Source of the DNA: Flavobacterium quisquiliarum
GTDB taxonomy: Bacteria; Bacteroidota; Bacteroidia; Flavobacteriales; Flavobacteriaceae
Assembly (NCBI RefSeq): GCF_019308285.1
Contig: NZ_WWEM01000020.1
Coordinates: 186,001 to 250,000 of the forward strand
DNA length: 64,000 nt
Reading direction: 5' to 3'
In this document: one piece after another, positions 17,369-27,402 of the stretch
Numbering within the stretch: the stretch's first letter is position 1
Layout of the letters: the number at the start of each line of letters is the position of its first letter
Position numbers and translations under genes: made by a program
The notes under the pieces: model-generated
The model's input: only the letters and a program-made list of their open reading frames with translations
What the model was told of the DNA's origin: nothing
Database searches by the model: none

Positions 17369-18286
17369 ATGAAAAAAATATTCATCATAGTAACCCTTTC
17401 ACTATTTGCGATTAGTTATTCGCAGAAAAAGAAAGATTTATATCTTTTTACGTCATTTAGAGAACCCGCGACAGAAGGCTTATATTTGGCATACAGCGAA
17501 GACGGTTACAATTGGAAAGGATTAGAAGGATCATTTTTAAAACCAGAAATCGGAGCCAGTAAAATCATGCGTGATCCGTCCATCACAAAAGGAGCAGACG
17601 GAATGTATCACATGGTTTGGACAACCGACTGGAAAGGCGGAAACGGATTTGGCTACTCAAGTTCAAAAGACCTGATTCATTGGTCAGAACAACAATATAT
17701 TCCGGTGATGAAAAACGAACCAGAAGTGGTAAACGTTTGGGCACCGGAAATTTTTTATGATGATGTAAAAAAAGAATACATTGTTATTTGGGCATCAACA
17801 ATTCCGTTCCGATTTCCAAAAGGTGTTGAAGAGGAGAAAAACAACCACAGAATGTACTATGTAACGACTAAGGATTTCAAAACGTTTTCGGACACAAAAT
17901 TATATTACGATCCAGGTTTCAGTGTAATCGATTGTGTGATTGTCAAAAAAGGAAAGAAAGACTATGTTTTGGTTTTGAAAGACAACACAAGACCCATGCG
18001 AAATATAAAAGTAGCTTTCGGGAAATCACCTTTAGGTCCGTTTCAAAAAAGTTCAGAGCCTTTAACGGAGTATTTATCAGAAGGCCCAACAGTAGTGAAA
18101 GTCGATAAAAACTGGTTATTGTATTATGACAATTATGGTTCAAAAAATTATAAAGCGTTAAGCACAACAGATTTTGTTCATTTTGAAGATGTATCCTCCA
18201 AAATAAGCCTTCCCGAAGGACACAAACACGGAACGATTACAACAATCTCTGCAGACGTTTTAAAAGGATTAATTGATAGAAAATAA
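17369..18286 (+). CDS. GH43-like five-bladed propeller glycosidase
   Basis: A 305 aa protein with a short signal peptide (about 1-18), made of a single beta-propeller domain without carbohydrate-binding modules. GH43-type motifs are MRDPSI with Asp69, VWAPEIFYD (124-131), SVIDCVI with Asp188 (candidate pKa modulator) and SEGPTV with Glu238 (candidate general acid). GH43 enzymes usually remove arabinofuranose, xylose or galactose from branched pectin and hemicellulose. The usual early general-base Asp is not obvious in the first blade; Asp69 is the nearest candidate. This makes activity less certain than the fold. Subfamily is not assigned. Confidence 0.75.
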   Translation: MKKIFIIVTLSLFAISYSQKKKDLYLFTSFREPATEGLYLAYSEDGYNWKGLEGSFLKPEIGASKIMRDPSITKGADGMYHMVWTTDWKGGNGFGYSSSKDLIHWSEQQYIPVMKNEPEVVNVWAPEIFYDDVKKEYIVIWASTIPFRFPKGVEEEKNNHRMYYVTTKDFKTFSDTKLYYDPGFSVIDCVIVKKGKKDYVLVLKDNTRPMRNIKVAFGKSPLGPFQKSSEPLTEYLSEGPTVVKVDKNWLLYYDNYGSKNYKALSTTDFVHFEDVSSKISLPEGHKHGTITTISADVLKGLIDRK

Positions 18287-18304
18287 AGAGTTTATTCTCA
18301 ACGT

Positions 18305-18337
18305 AAACCCGACAGGTTTTTAAAACCTGTCGGGTTT
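18305..18337. terminator. Strong hairpin after the GH43-like gene
   Basis: AAACCCGACAGGTTTT (18305-18320) and its exact complement (18322-18337) surround one base, giving a 16-bp stem whose 3' side ends CGGGTTT. It lies between the GH43-like gene and the next start codon. It could terminate in either direction or act as a stability element, and it resembles the CAAGGTTTT hairpin family in design. Confidence 0.6.
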
Positions 18338-18361
18338 AATCAGGAATTAAAAAATAATAAA

Positions 18362-20224
18362 ATGATTACTTTCCAAAACATAAAAACCAACATTATTACA
18401 GCCACAATTCTTTTGGCTTGTACGACTGTAAATGCACAGAACGACACTGTGCGTTATGTTGGTAAAACACTTTCCAACATCGATTATCATCACGGACAAT
18501 TGAGTCCTGCCGTTGGAGTCCACGCTACACAAATTATGCGTGCAAGTCGTGAACACCCTGAAAAAGCAGATGGATTTGGATGGACATACAACCACCAGCC
18601 GATGATGGCGTATTGGAATAATACCTTTTATCTTCACTATTTAAGCGATCCATCAGGCGAACATATTCCGCCAAGTCAAACTTTATTAATGACTTCCAAA
18701 GATGGCGTAACGTGGACAAAACCAGAAGTGATTTTTCCAATTTATAGAATTCCTGACGGATGGAAGAAAGAAGGAGTTGAAGGCGTTGCCAAAAATCTGG
18801 ATGCAATTATGCACCAAAGAATGGGCTTTTATACCTCAAAAGACAATAGACTTTTTGCTTTAGCGTATTACGGAATCGCTATGGATGAAAAAGACGATCC
18901 AAACGACGGAAAAGGAATTGGTCGAGTAATCCGTGAAATCAAAAAAGACGGAAGTTTCGGCGAAATCTATTTCATCAGATACAATAAAACATGGGATAAA
19001 TCGAAATCTAAATTTCCATTTTATACCGCATCAAAAGACAAAGATTTGAAGAAAGCCTGCGAAGAAATTTTATCCGATCCTTTGGTTTTACAACAATGGG
19101 TAGAAGAAGCCGATCGTGACGATGAATTAATTCCGTTACAGAAACCGTACAAAGCCTTTAGTTATTACCATTTGCCAAATGGAAACGTGGTAGGTTTATG
19201 GAAACATGCTTTAACTTCAATCAGCAGAAACGGCGGAAAATCTTGGGATTATATGCCATTGCGTGCTCCTGGATTTGTAAACAGCAATGCTAAAATCTGG
19301 GGACAAAAAACTTCCGATAATCGTTATGCAACGCTTTATAACCCGTCAGAATATCGTTGGCCTTTGGCTATTTCAACAAGTGACGACGGTTTAAATTATA
19401 AAGATTTATTGTTGGTTCATGGAGAAGTAAGTCCGATGCGTTACGGCGGAAACTACAAATCTGCTGGTCCGCAATACGTTCGCGGAATTACAGAAAAAAA
19501 TGGAACTCCGCCAGACGGAAAAATCTGGGTAGGTTACAGTATGAACAAAGAAGATATTTGGGTGGCATCGATTCCTGTTCCCGTTACTTCTGTTGTAACA
19601 GAAAATGTAAATGACGTTTTCAATACTCTTCCAGACGGACAAGAATTAAAACTATGGAATACGTACGATCTTTCTTGGGCATCAACAAAAATCGAAAAGA
19701 AAGCTGATGGTAAGAAATGGCTGACTTTAAGAGATCAGGATTATTTTGACTATTCGCGTGCTGAAAGAGTAATTCCTTTCGCATCAAAAATGGAAGCTGT
19801 TTTCACAGTTAAACCAGAGCAAAATAATCATGGTTTATTACAGATTGAATTCCAAAACAAACAAGGTTTGCCTTCTGTAAGATTGATTTTTGATTCGGAT
19901 GGAGAATTAAAGGTAAAAAATGGTGCGCGTTTGAGTTCGGTTACAAAGTATGAAGCAAACAAAGCCTATACAATCACAGTTAAATTAGATGCTAAAAACC
20001 GTCAGTACACTATAAAAGTAAACGATGGAAAAGAGTCAACCAAGATATTTTATGCGCCAACAGACGGTTTCGAGCGAATCATGTTCCGAACAGGAGAACA
20101 GAGACATTCACCAAATCCGGACACAGCGCCAGACACAGACGATTACGACGACCTGCCTCAAACCGGAAAATTAATCCCAGAAGCAGTATTCAATATCGAA
20201 TCGTTGATTACTAAGAAGTTGTAA
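18362..20224 (+). CDS. Exported sialidase-like beta-propeller protein with C-terminal beta-sandwich
   Basis: A 620 aa protein with a signal peptide (1-25, VNA before Gln26). About 30-420 looks like a sialidase-type propeller with Asp-box-like turns: SKDGVTWTKPE, SRNGGKSWDYM and STSDDGLNYKD. There are many Trp and Arg residues and a striking motif DYHHGQLSPAVGVHATQIMRAS near 40-60. Residues of about 430-600 resemble a concanavalin-like sandwich (MEAVFTVKPEQNNHGLLQIEF, SVRLIFDSDGELKVKNG). I do not know a characterised enzyme with this arrangement. In a pectin locus it could cut an acidic sugar linkage such as Kdo, Dha or uronic acids, since propeller folds serve GH33, GH145 and some lyase families. 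That substrate idea is inference. Confidence 0.6.
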   Translation: MITFQNIKTNIITATILLACTTVNAQNDTVRYVGKTLSNIDYHHGQLSPAVGVHATQIMRASREHPEKADGFGWTYNHQPMMAYWNNTFYLHYLSDPSGEHIPPSQTLLMTSKDGVTWTKPEVIFPIYRIPDGWKKEGVEGVAKNLDAIMHQRMGFYTSKDNRLFALAYYGIAMDEKDDPNDGKGIGRVIREIKKDGSFGEIYFIRYNKTWDKSKSKFPFYTASKDKDLKKACEEILSDPLVLQQWVEEADRDDELIPLQKPYKAFSYYHLPNGNVVGLWKHALTSISRNGGKSWDYMPLRAPGFVNSNAKIWGQKTSDNRYATLYNPSEYRWPLAISTSDDGLNYKDLLLVHGEVSPMRYGGNYKSAGPQYVRGITEKNGTPPDGKIWVGYSMNKEDIWVASIPVPVTSVVTENVNDVFNTLPDGQELKLWNTYDLSWASTKIEKKADGKKWLTLRDQDYFDYSRAERVIPFASKMEAVFTVKPEQNNHGLLQIEFQNKQGLPSVRLIFDSDGELKVKNGARLSSVTKYEANKAYTITVKLDAKNRQYTIKVNDGKESTKIFYAPTDGFERIMFRTGEQRHSPNPDTAPDTDDYDDLPQTGKLIPEAVFNIESLITKKL

Positions 20225-20234
20225 AAAGTTGAAA

Positions 20235-20379
20235 TAGCCACAAATTCACGAATTATTTTATAAACGTTGCGTAATTTTTGCCACAGATTATAATCCAATT
20301 AATCCTTTAATCTGTGGCAGAAAAAATTAGAGAAATTAAACGCAAAGTAAAAATTTGAGTTAATTCGTGAATTCGTGGC
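20235..20379. repeat. Nested inverted repeat (GCCAC-AATTCACGAATTA / TGCCACAGATTA), copy 2
   Basis: The outer arms AGCCACAAATTCACGAATTA (20235-20254) and TAATTCGTGAATTCGTGGC (20361-20379) enclose an inner pair TGCCACAGATTA (20279-20290) and TTAATCTGTGGCA (20307-20319). The same two-layer architecture is at 24757-24919. It ends about 20 bases before the next gene. Confidence 0.85.
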
Positions 20380-20399
20380 GAAAAAAAAAAATATACAAA

Positions 20400-23180
20400 G
20401 TGAAGTTTTTTAAAAGCATAGTATTATTCGTTTGTCTTCTAGTAACTGTAGTTTCTAAGGGACAAGTTCTTCCTGTACGCCTAACAACAGAAATGGCAGA
20501 AAACCCATTAGCAATTGTGGAGAATCAGCCGAGATTGGGTTGGCAATTGGTTTCAAAAGAATCCGATGCCTCTCAGGTAGCATTTCTTATCTTAGTCGCT
20601 TCTTCAGAAGAAAAACTAAATAATGACGATGGAGATATTTGGAATTCGGGAAGAGTCAATTCCAATAAAAACCTGCATATTCTTTATAGCGGAAAACCAT
20701 TAAAAAACGAAACCAAATATTTCTGGAAAGTTAAAGTTTGGAATCAATCAGGAAAAGTTTCAAAATGGAGTAGAATCGCTTCGTTCAGAACGGCGCCCTT
20801 GGAATCAGATTTAAATCCAACTTGGATCGGTGCGATTACCAAAGCCGACAGTCATTTGCCGGAAGGCAGAAACTACCACACAGCGACTTTCAACAGAGAA
20901 AAAAAGATGTCCTTTATCAATGCTTCCGATTCTTTGGCCCGCAGAAGCATCATACTTCGCAAACCTTTCGAAGTAGAAAAAGCAGTCAAAGAAGCTGTTA
21001 TTTATATTTCAGGTTTAGGACATTATGAATTGACTATCAACGGGAAAAAAGTGGGTAACAGCCAATTTGCACCTCTGTGGACAGACTACGACAAAACGGT
21101 TAATTACAATGTTTACGAATTAAGCGCAAAAGAATTTCAAAAAGGCGATAACGTAATTGGCGTTCTTTTAGGAAACGGAATGTACAACACGCTTGCCGAA
21201 AGATATACTAAATTCTTCGTGAGTTTTGGTCCGCCAACTTTATTCTTTAAAATGAAAATTAAATATAATGATGGTTCAGAAGAAATTATAAAGTCAGACA
21301 GAAGCTGGAAATACAGCAAAAGTCCGATTACTTATAATAGCATTTTTGGAGGAGAAGATTATAATGCTAATTTAGAACAAAGAAGCTGGAATAAAAAAGG
21401 TTTCAAAGATAGAGATTGGAAAAAAGTAGTCATTCAGGAAGCGCCAAAAGGTGTTTTAAGACCGCAGACTGCTCCGCCAGTTACGATTCAGAAACAATAC
21501 GAAGTGAAAACCGTAAAAGAGCTGAAACCGAATTTCTATGTTTTTGATATGGGACAGAATCTTTCGGGATTTCCAACAATCAAAGTAAAAGGAAAAAGAG
21601 GACAGACGATTCGCGTTTGGGTTGCCGAAGGTTTAAATGAAGAGGGTACAATTGCTCAGGGAAGATCTGGAAAACCTTATTATTATGATTACACTTTAAA
21701 AAGCGATAAAGTTGAAGAATGGACGCCTAAATTCAGTTTCTACGGTTATCAGTATGTTCAGATTGAAAATATTAATTACAAAGAAGATAAAAACAAAGAG
21801 TTTCCAACTTTGGTTGATTTAAAATCGAATTTCATTTACAATTCGGCTGGAGAAGCAGGGAGTTTTGCCTGTTCGAATGAGATTTTCAACAAAACACACG
21901 AATTGATAAATAATTCGATCAAAAGTAACTTTCAAAGTGTTTTTACCGATTGTCCGCAACGTGAAAAGTTAGGATGGCTAGAAGAAATTCAGTTGAATGG
22001 TCCTGGTTTAATGTTCAATTATAACCTTCAAACTTTCCTTCCTGCAACGATGCAGAACATTTCGGATTCGCAACGTGATAATGGTTTAATTCCGACAATA
22101 GTTCCCGAATATGTAATTTTTGGAGGCGATTTCACTGATTCTCCAGAATGGGGAGTTACGGGCGTGATTTTGCCTTGGATGTATTATGAATATTATGGGG
22201 ATGCTTCATTATTAGAGAAATATTATCCAATAATGAAAAAGTACGTCGATTATTTAGGAACGAAAGCGACAAACAACATCGTTTCTCACGGATTGGGCGA
22301 TTGGTACGATTATGGAACACATCCTGCAGGATATTCTAAAAATAGTCCGATTGCGCTTTCTGCGACTTCTCATTATTATTATGGCGCTTATTTAGTAGCA
22401 AAAGCATCAAAATTACTAGGAAAAACCGAAGATTTTGAGAAATACAATACGTTGGCTTCTGAGATTAAAACGGCTTTCAATGCGGCATTTTTTAACGAAG
22501 AAACCAAACAGTACGGAACAAGTAGTCAGTTTAGTAATGCCGTTCCGATTTTTATGGATATCGTAGAACCGAAGTACAAGGAGGCAGTAATGCAGAATTT
22601 ATTGGCTGATATCAAAGAAAAAGGAGATCGTTTGACAACGGGAGATGTTGGAAATCGTTACTTATTTCAAACGTTAGCAAGAAACGGAGAAAACGAAACG
22701 ATGTATAAAATGCACAATCATTACGATGCGCCGGGTTATGGTTTTCAGATTAAATTTGGCTTGACCACTTTAACAGAACAATGGGATCCGAGAAAAGGAA
22801 ATTCGTGGAATCATTTTATGTTAGGGCAAATTGAAGAATGGTTTTACCAAAGTTTAGCCGGAATTATGTCCGATCCTGAAAAACCGGGATTCAAACATTT
22901 CTTTATTCAGCCAGAAGTGGTAGGCGATATGACTTTCGCGAAAGCGGACTATCAATCGGTTTACGGAAAAATTGCTTCTTCTTGGGAAAAGAAAGACGGA
23001 AAATTTATTCTGACAGTTCAGATTCCAGTAAATACAACTGCGACAATAAAATTGCCGGTTGCTAAAAATTCAGAAATAAAAATTGACAATAAAAAGGTTA
23101 GGGTAGGTTTTGATGAAAAAGCTCAAAAGCCCGTTTTAGAATTAGGATCAGGAATTTATACAATAGAATGCACAATATAA
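20400..23180 (+). CDS. GH78 alpha-L-rhamnosidase (first copy)
   Basis: Releases terminal alpha-L-rhamnose from pectin side chains. The start is placed at GTG 20400 (926 aa) because the upstream in-frame GTG lies in the repeat arm; the signal peptide then runs about 1-21 (SKG before Gln22). Domain order is N-terminal fibronectin-like beta domain (about 25-135), rhamnosidase N-terminal/CBM67-like domain (about 195-370, with YISGLGHYELTINGKKVG and LLGNGMY), a linker with FDMGQNLSGF, the (alpha/alpha)6 catalytic barrel with FTDCPQREKLGWLEE (516-529), and a C-terminal beta domain. Glu522 in the QREK motif is the candidate acid. The motif departs from the common DCPQRDERLGWTGD form of the family, so its linkage preference may differ from the second GH78 here. 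Confidence 0.9.
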   Translation: MKFFKSIVLFVCLLVTVVSKGQVLPVRLTTEMAENPLAIVENQPRLGWQLVSKESDASQVAFLILVASSEEKLNNDDGDIWNSGRVNSNKNLHILYSGKPLKNETKYFWKVKVWNQSGKVSKWSRIASFRTAPLESDLNPTWIGAITKADSHLPEGRNYHTATFNREKKMSFINASDSLARRSIILRKPFEVEKAVKEAVIYISGLGHYELTINGKKVGNSQFAPLWTDYDKTVNYNVYELSAKEFQKGDNVIGVLLGNGMYNTLAERYTKFFVSFGPPTLFFKMKIKYNDGSEEIIKSDRSWKYSKSPITYNSIFGGEDYNANLEQRSWNKKGFKDRDWKKVVIQEAPKGVLRPQTAPPVTIQKQYEVKTVKELKPNFYVFDMGQNLSGFPTIKVKGKRGQTIRVWVAEGLNEEGTIAQGRSGKPYYYDYTLKSDKVEEWTPKFSFYGYQYVQIENINYKEDKNKEFPTLVDLKSNFIYNSAGEAGSFACSNEIFNKTHELINNSIKSNFQSVFTDCPQREKLGWLEEIQLNGPGLMFNYNLQTFLPATMQNISDSQRDNGLIPTIVPEYVIFGGDFTDSPEWGVTGVILPWMYYEYYGDASLLEKYYPIMKKYVDYLGTKATNNIVSHGLGDWYDYGTHPAGYSKNSPIALSATSHYYYGAYLVAKASKLLGKTEDFEKYNTLASEIKTAFNAAFFNEETKQYGTSSQFSNAVPIFMDIVEPKYKEAVMQNLLADIKEKGDRLTTGDVGNRYLFQTLARNGENETMYKMHNHYDAPGYGFQIKFGLTTLTEQWDPRKGNSWNHFMLGQIEEWFYQSLAGIMSDPEKPGFKHFFIQPEVVGDMTFAKADYQSVYGKIASSWEKKDGKFILTVQIPVNTTATIKLPVAKNSEIKIDNKKVRVGFDEKAQKPVLELGSGIYTIECTI

Positions 23181-23181
23181 T

Positions 23182-23311
23182 GGAACGCGGATGATACGGA
23201 TTTACTTCGTAAAGACGCGGATAAAAACGGATTTTTCTTTTTTTTTTAATAAATAAAAAATCCGTGTAAATCAGTGTTTTCGCGATAGCGAAACCATTTC
23301 ATCAGCGTCCC
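23182..23311. repeat. Inverted repeat of the ACGGATTTAC...TCCGTGTAAAT type (copy 1)
   Basis: The first half has GGATGATACGGATTTACTTC and GTAAAGACGCGGATAAAAAC; the second has ATCCGTGTAAATCAGTG, TTTCGCGATAGCGAAA and CATCAGCGTCCC. The halves are imperfect complements, and the TTTCGCGATAGCGAAA portion is nearly a palindrome. A sister copy is at 60975-61100. It ends 20 bases before the esterase start codon. Confidence 0.8.
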
Positions 23312-23330
23312 AACACACAACAATATTAAA

Positions 23331-24749
23331 ATGAAAAATTTAAAATACATCTTCTTAGTTTCCATTTTTGCTTTGACATTTGCCAATGCGCAAAGCACTT
23401 CTGATACTAATTTTAGAAAGCCAGTTTCAGAGACTTTAAAAAAAATAGAAACTGTTTTTAACGTAACCATCAACGATGACAGAGGTTTATTAAAAGGAAA
23501 AGAATTGGACTATGCCGACTGGAGAATTGAACCCGGAAATCTGCCACTTTCGCTGACTAATATTCTAGCGCCGTTTGAATTGATGTATTTTAAACAACCC
23601 GATGGAACCTACATCATACGCAAATATGAAAACCATAAAGTTTCGGTAGATAAAGGAAAAGAGCGTTTGTTTTACTTAGAAAGCCTTTATTCGACCAAAG
23701 AACAATGGGAGAAACGCAAAACGGAGTTAAAAGCTTGTATGATTGCATCATTTGGATTAGAAAAGGCACCCCCAATGCCCAAGTCTAAACCACTTTTAAC
23801 TCCAAAAAGAATTTACAAAGACTACAGTGTAGAAAATATAGCTTTGGAAATTCTTCCAGGAGTTTATGCCACAGGATCGATTTACAAACCGTATCCGCTC
23901 AATAAAAAGTCGGCTGTAATTATTACGCCAGACGGGCATTTCGGAGACGGACGATACAGAAAAGACGAACAGTACCGTTGTGCCATGATGGCCAAAATGG
24001 GCGCCATTGTAGTAGGTTACGATTTATTTGCGTGGGGAGAATCGTTATTACAGTTTCCAGAAGAAACACATAGAAACAGTATTGCATCGACAGTCCAATT
24101 GTTGACAGGAATTCGTTTATTGGATTATTTGTCAACCTTAAAAAATGCTGATATGTCAAGAGTTGGTGTAACAGGAGGTTCTGGAGGAGGTTCGCACACC
24201 ATGTTTTTATCGGCGATTGATGACAGAGTGAAAGTTTCAGCTCCGGTTGTAATGGTTTCGTCTCACTTTTCAGGCGGTTGTCCATGCGAAAGCGGACGTG
24301 GAATTCACTTATGTGGAAATGGAACCAATAACGCTGAAATTTCAGCTATGATGGCTCCAAAACCGCAATTGATTGTTTCTGACGGAAAAGATTGGACATT
24401 GGCGGTTCCAGAATTGGAATTTCCTTTTATCCAAAGAACGTATGAATTGTATGGAAAGAAAGATTTAGTCGAAAATGCTCATTTTGCAAAAGAAGGACAT
24501 GATTTCGGAATCTCGAAACGTATGGCTTTGTATCCGTTTATGGCGAAATATTTAAATTTAGATTTGAATAAAGTGAAGAACGATAAAGGCGAAATCGACG
24601 AATCGACTTGTGTAATTGAACCAAAAGAAAAGTTGTTGGTTTTTGGAGATAAAGGAGAAAAACTGCCAAAAAATGCTTTAAAAGACATCAACAAATTATA
24701 TGAAATGCTCGGAGAAAAAAATCTGAAAGTTTACGAGGTTAAGAAGTAA
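23331..24749 (+). CDS. CE19-like pectin methylesterase: STN-like domain fused to alpha/beta hydrolase
   Basis: A 472 aa protein with a signal peptide (1-20, ANA before Gln21). Residues of about 30-98 resemble a secretin/TonB short N-terminal (STN) domain (ETLKKIETVFNVTINDD, PLSLTNILAPFELMYF, GTYIIRK). The rest is an alpha/beta hydrolase with nucleophile elbow TGGSGGG (Ser284), an Asp at 351 or 354 (SDGKDW) and His390 (FAKEGHDFG). Such proteins are often called acetylxylan esterases. A Bacteroides relative in an RG-II locus was shown to be a pectin methylesterase and founded CE19. That precedent and the neighbours favour demethylation of galacturonate over xylan deacetylation. A Cys-rich loop (GGCPCESGRGIHLCGNG) lies close after the active serine. 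Confidence 0.72.
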   Translation: MKNLKYIFLVSIFALTFANAQSTSDTNFRKPVSETLKKIETVFNVTINDDRGLLKGKELDYADWRIEPGNLPLSLTNILAPFELMYFKQPDGTYIIRKYENHKVSVDKGKERLFYLESLYSTKEQWEKRKTELKACMIASFGLEKAPPMPKSKPLLTPKRIYKDYSVENIALEILPGVYATGSIYKPYPLNKKSAVIITPDGHFGDGRYRKDEQYRCAMMAKMGAIVVGYDLFAWGESLLQFPEETHRNSIASTVQLLTGIRLLDYLSTLKNADMSRVGVTGGSGGGSHTMFLSAIDDRVKVSAPVVMVSSHFSGGCPCESGRGIHLCGNGTNNAEISAMMAPKPQLIVSDGKDWTLAVPELEFPFIQRTYELYGKKDLVENAHFAKEGHDFGISKRMALYPFMAKYLNLDLNKVKNDKGEIDESTCVIEPKEKLLVFGDKGEKLPKNALKDINKLYEMLGEKNLKVYEVKK

Positions 24750-24756
24750 AAAAGAT

Positions 24757-24919
24757 AGCCACGAATTCACGAATTATTTTTTTCTGCCACAGATTAAAAT
24801 GATTATTAGGATTTTTTATCTGCCAGATTTTTAATCAGTGAAAATCCTTTAATCTGTGGCAAATAAATTAGAGAAATTATACGCAAAGAATAATTAGAGA
24901 AAATTCGTGAATTCGTGGC
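24757..24919. repeat. Nested inverted repeat (GCCACGAATTCACGAATTA / TGCCACAGATTA), copy 3
   Basis: The outer arms AGCCACGAATTCACGAATTA (24757-24776) and AATTCGTGAATTCGTGGC (24902-24919) enclose an inner CTGCCACAGATTA (from 24784) and TTTAATCTGTGGCA (to 24861). The arms match the copy at 20235-20379. It lies just upstream of GH95, whose in-frame GTG in the right arm (24907) is not the start. Confidence 0.85.
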
Positions 24920-24933
24920 GAAAAAAAATATTT

Positions 24934-27402
24934 ATGAAGATAAGAGTTAAAATACAGCAATTAGGTTTTGGAATTTTACTGATTTTAGCAGGTCAGAATA
25001 TCATTGCTCAGTCAAGTAACGACCTAAAATTATGGTATGATAAACCTGCGTCCATCTGGAACGAAGCCTTGCCTTTGGGCAACGGACGTTTGGGTGCAAT
25101 GGTTTTTGGCGATCCAGCTGTAGAACGTTTACAATTAAACGAAGAAACCATTTGGGCAGGTTCGCCAAACAGCAATGCACATACTAAATCGATAAAAGCA
25201 TTGCCAATTGTTCGTCAGTTAATTTTTGACGGAAAATTTGATGAAGCGCAGGATTTGGCAACGCAGGATATTATGTCGCAAACCAATGACGGAATGCCCT
25301 ATCAGACTTTCGGAAGCGTTTATATTTCGTTCAATGGACATCAAAAATATACCGATTATTATCGTGATTTAGACATCAGCAATGCTACGGCGAAAGTAAA
25401 ATACAAAGTAAATGGTGTTGAATTTACACGAGAAATTCTAACCGCATTTTCAGACCAGGTTATTGTGGTAAAACTTACTGCGAGTCACCCGGGACAGATT
25501 ACTTGTAATGTTTTCATGAACAGTCCGATTGATAAAACGGTGGCTTCGACAGAAGGAAACCAGATTATACTTTCTGGAGTTGGAACTAACTTTGAAGGCG
25601 TAAAAGGAAAAGTAAAATTTCAAGGCCGATTAACGGCTAAAAACAAAGGTGGCCAAATCGATGCCAGCAACGGTATTTTAAGCATCAACAAAGCCGATGA
25701 AGTGACTTTGTACATTTCGATTGCAACCAATTTCAAAAACTATCAGGATATCTCTGGTGATGAAATTGAGAAAAGTAAAGACTATTTAGCGAAAGCGGAA
25801 ACAAAAGATTTTGAAACCATAAAGAAAGCTCACATTGATTATTACCAAAAATTTTTCAATAGAGTTTCTTTAAACTTAGGTTCTAATGATTTGGTTAAGA
25901 AACCAACAAACGAAAGGATCAGAGATTTTTCGAAACAATTTGATCCGCAGTTAGCTTCGTTATATTTCCAATTCGGACGCTATCTTTTAATTTCGAGTTC
26001 ACAGCCAGGCGGACAACCAGCTAATCTACAGGGAATTTGGAACGATATGGTCACGCCGCCTTGGGACAGTAAATACACAACAAACATCAATGCCGAAATG
26101 AATTACTGGCCGGCACAAGTAACCAATTTGCAGGAAATGCACGAACCTTTTGTGCAAATGGCAAAAGAGTTGGCTGTGACTGGTGCAGAAACGGCAAAAA
26201 CAATGTACAATGCAAATGGCTGGGTTTTACACCACAATACTGATATCTGGCGTGTAACTGCTCCAGTAGATTCCGCTGCTTCGGGAATGTGGCCGACTGG
26301 CGGTGCGTGGGTTTGCCAGGATTTATGGGAAAGATATTTATACACGGGAGATAAAAAGTATTTAGCAGAAATTTATCCAATCATGAAAGGTGCAGCCGAT
26401 TTCTTTTTGGATTTTATGGTTATTGATCCAAATACAAAATATTTAGTTGTTGTGCCGTCAAGCTCGCCTGAAAATACACACGCAGGCGGAACCGGAAAAG
26501 CGACTATTGCATCTGGAACGACAATGGACAATCAGTTGGTTTTTGATTTGTTTACGCATGTTATCGAAGCTTCGGCTTTGGTTTCTCCTGATGCTGCTTA
26601 TGTCAAAAAAGTGGGCGATGCTTTGGCAAAAATGCCTCCAATGAAAGTGGGAAAACACAATCAGCTGCAGGAATGGCAGGACGATTGGGATAATCCAAAG
26701 GACAATCACAGACACGTTTCGCATTTGTACGGATTGTATCCAAGTAATCAGATTTCACCAATTAAAACGCCTGAATTATTTGAAGCAGCAAAACAATCCT
26801 TAATTTACAGAACAGACGAATCTACAGGTTGGTCAATGGGATGGAAAGTGAATTTGTGGGCGAGATTATTAGACGGAAATCACGCTTATAAATTGATTCA
26901 GGATCAATTGCATTTGGTAACAGCAGATCAAAGAAAAGGCGGAGGAACGTATCCCAATATGTTAGATGCGCATCAGCCTTTTCAAATTGATGGAAACTTT
27001 GGATGCACAGCCGGTTTTGCTGAAATGCTGATGCAGAGTCAGGAAGAAGCGATTCATTTACTGCCTGCTTTACCAACGGTTTGGAAAGACGGAAGTATTA
27101 AAGGATTAGTTGCCAGAGGCGGTTTTGTAATTGATATGACGTGGAAAAACAATAAAGTTTCGGAGTTGAAAATCTATTCGAAAATTGGAGGAAACTGCCG
27201 ATTGAAAGTAGAAAATACTTTAAAAGGTTCTACACTTAAAAAAGCAAAAGGAAAAAATCTGAATCCGTTGTTTTATGATATAGAAGTGAAGAAACCGATT
27301 ATTTCTAATGAAGCAAAATTGCCTAAAGTACAATTGCCAAATTATAGTATTTATGATGTGAATATGAAAGCAGGGCAGACTTATACTTTTACTGGAAATT
27401 AA
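24934..27402 (+). CDS. GH95-family alpha-L-fucosidase/alpha-L-galactosidase
   Basis: GH95 enzymes invert alpha-L-fucosyl or alpha-L-galactosyl linkages; a member from a Bacteroides RG-II locus removes L-galactose from side chain A. The start is ATG 24934 (822 aa), with a signal peptide of 1-25 (IIA before Gln26). The N-terminal GH65-like beta domain has the family signature [19 protein letters not shown] (42-60) followed by [12 protein letters not shown]. The (alpha/alpha)6 barrel contains [19 protein letters not shown] then INAEMNYWP, including the Asn residues typical of the GH95 active site, and [13 protein letters not shown] further on. Length and layout are complete. The L-Gal versus L-Fuc choice is inferred from context only. 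Confidence 0.92.
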   Translation: MKIRVKIQQLGFGILLILAGQNIIAQSSNDLKLWYDKPASIWNEALPLGNGRLGAMVFGDPAVERLQLNEETIWAGSPNSNAHTKSIKALPIVRQLIFDGKFDEAQDLATQDIMSQTNDGMPYQTFGSVYISFNGHQKYTDYYRDLDISNATAKVKYKVNGVEFTREILTAFSDQVIVVKLTASHPGQITCNVFMNSPIDKTVASTEGNQIILSGVGTNFEGVKGKVKFQGRLTAKNKGGQIDASNGILSINKADEVTLYISIATNFKNYQDISGDEIEKSKDYLAKAETKDFETIKKAHIDYYQKFFNRVSLNLGSNDLVKKPTNERIRDFSKQFDPQLASLYFQFGRYLLISSSQPGGQPANLQGIWNDMVTPPWDSKYTTNINAEMNYWPAQVTNLQEMHEPFVQMAKELAVTGAETAKTMYNANGWVLHHNTDIWRVTAPVDSAASGMWPTGGAWVCQDLWERYLYTGDKKYLAEIYPIMKGAADFFLDFMVIDPNTKYLVVVPSSSPENTHAGGTGKATIASGTTMDNQLVFDLFTHVIEASALVSPDAAYVKKVGDALAKMPPMKVGKHNQLQEWQDDWDNPKDNHRHVSHLYGLYPSNQISPIKTPELFEAAKQSLIYRTDESTGWSMGWKVNLWARLLDGNHAYKLIQDQLHLVTADQRKGGGTYPNMLDAHQPFQIDGNFGCTAGFAEMLMQSQEEAIHLLPALPTVWKDGSIKGLVARGGFVIDMTWKNNKVSELKIYSKIGGNCRLKVENTLKGSTLKKAKGKNLNPLFYDIEVKKPIISNEAKLPKVQLPNYSIYDVNMKAGQTYTFTGN

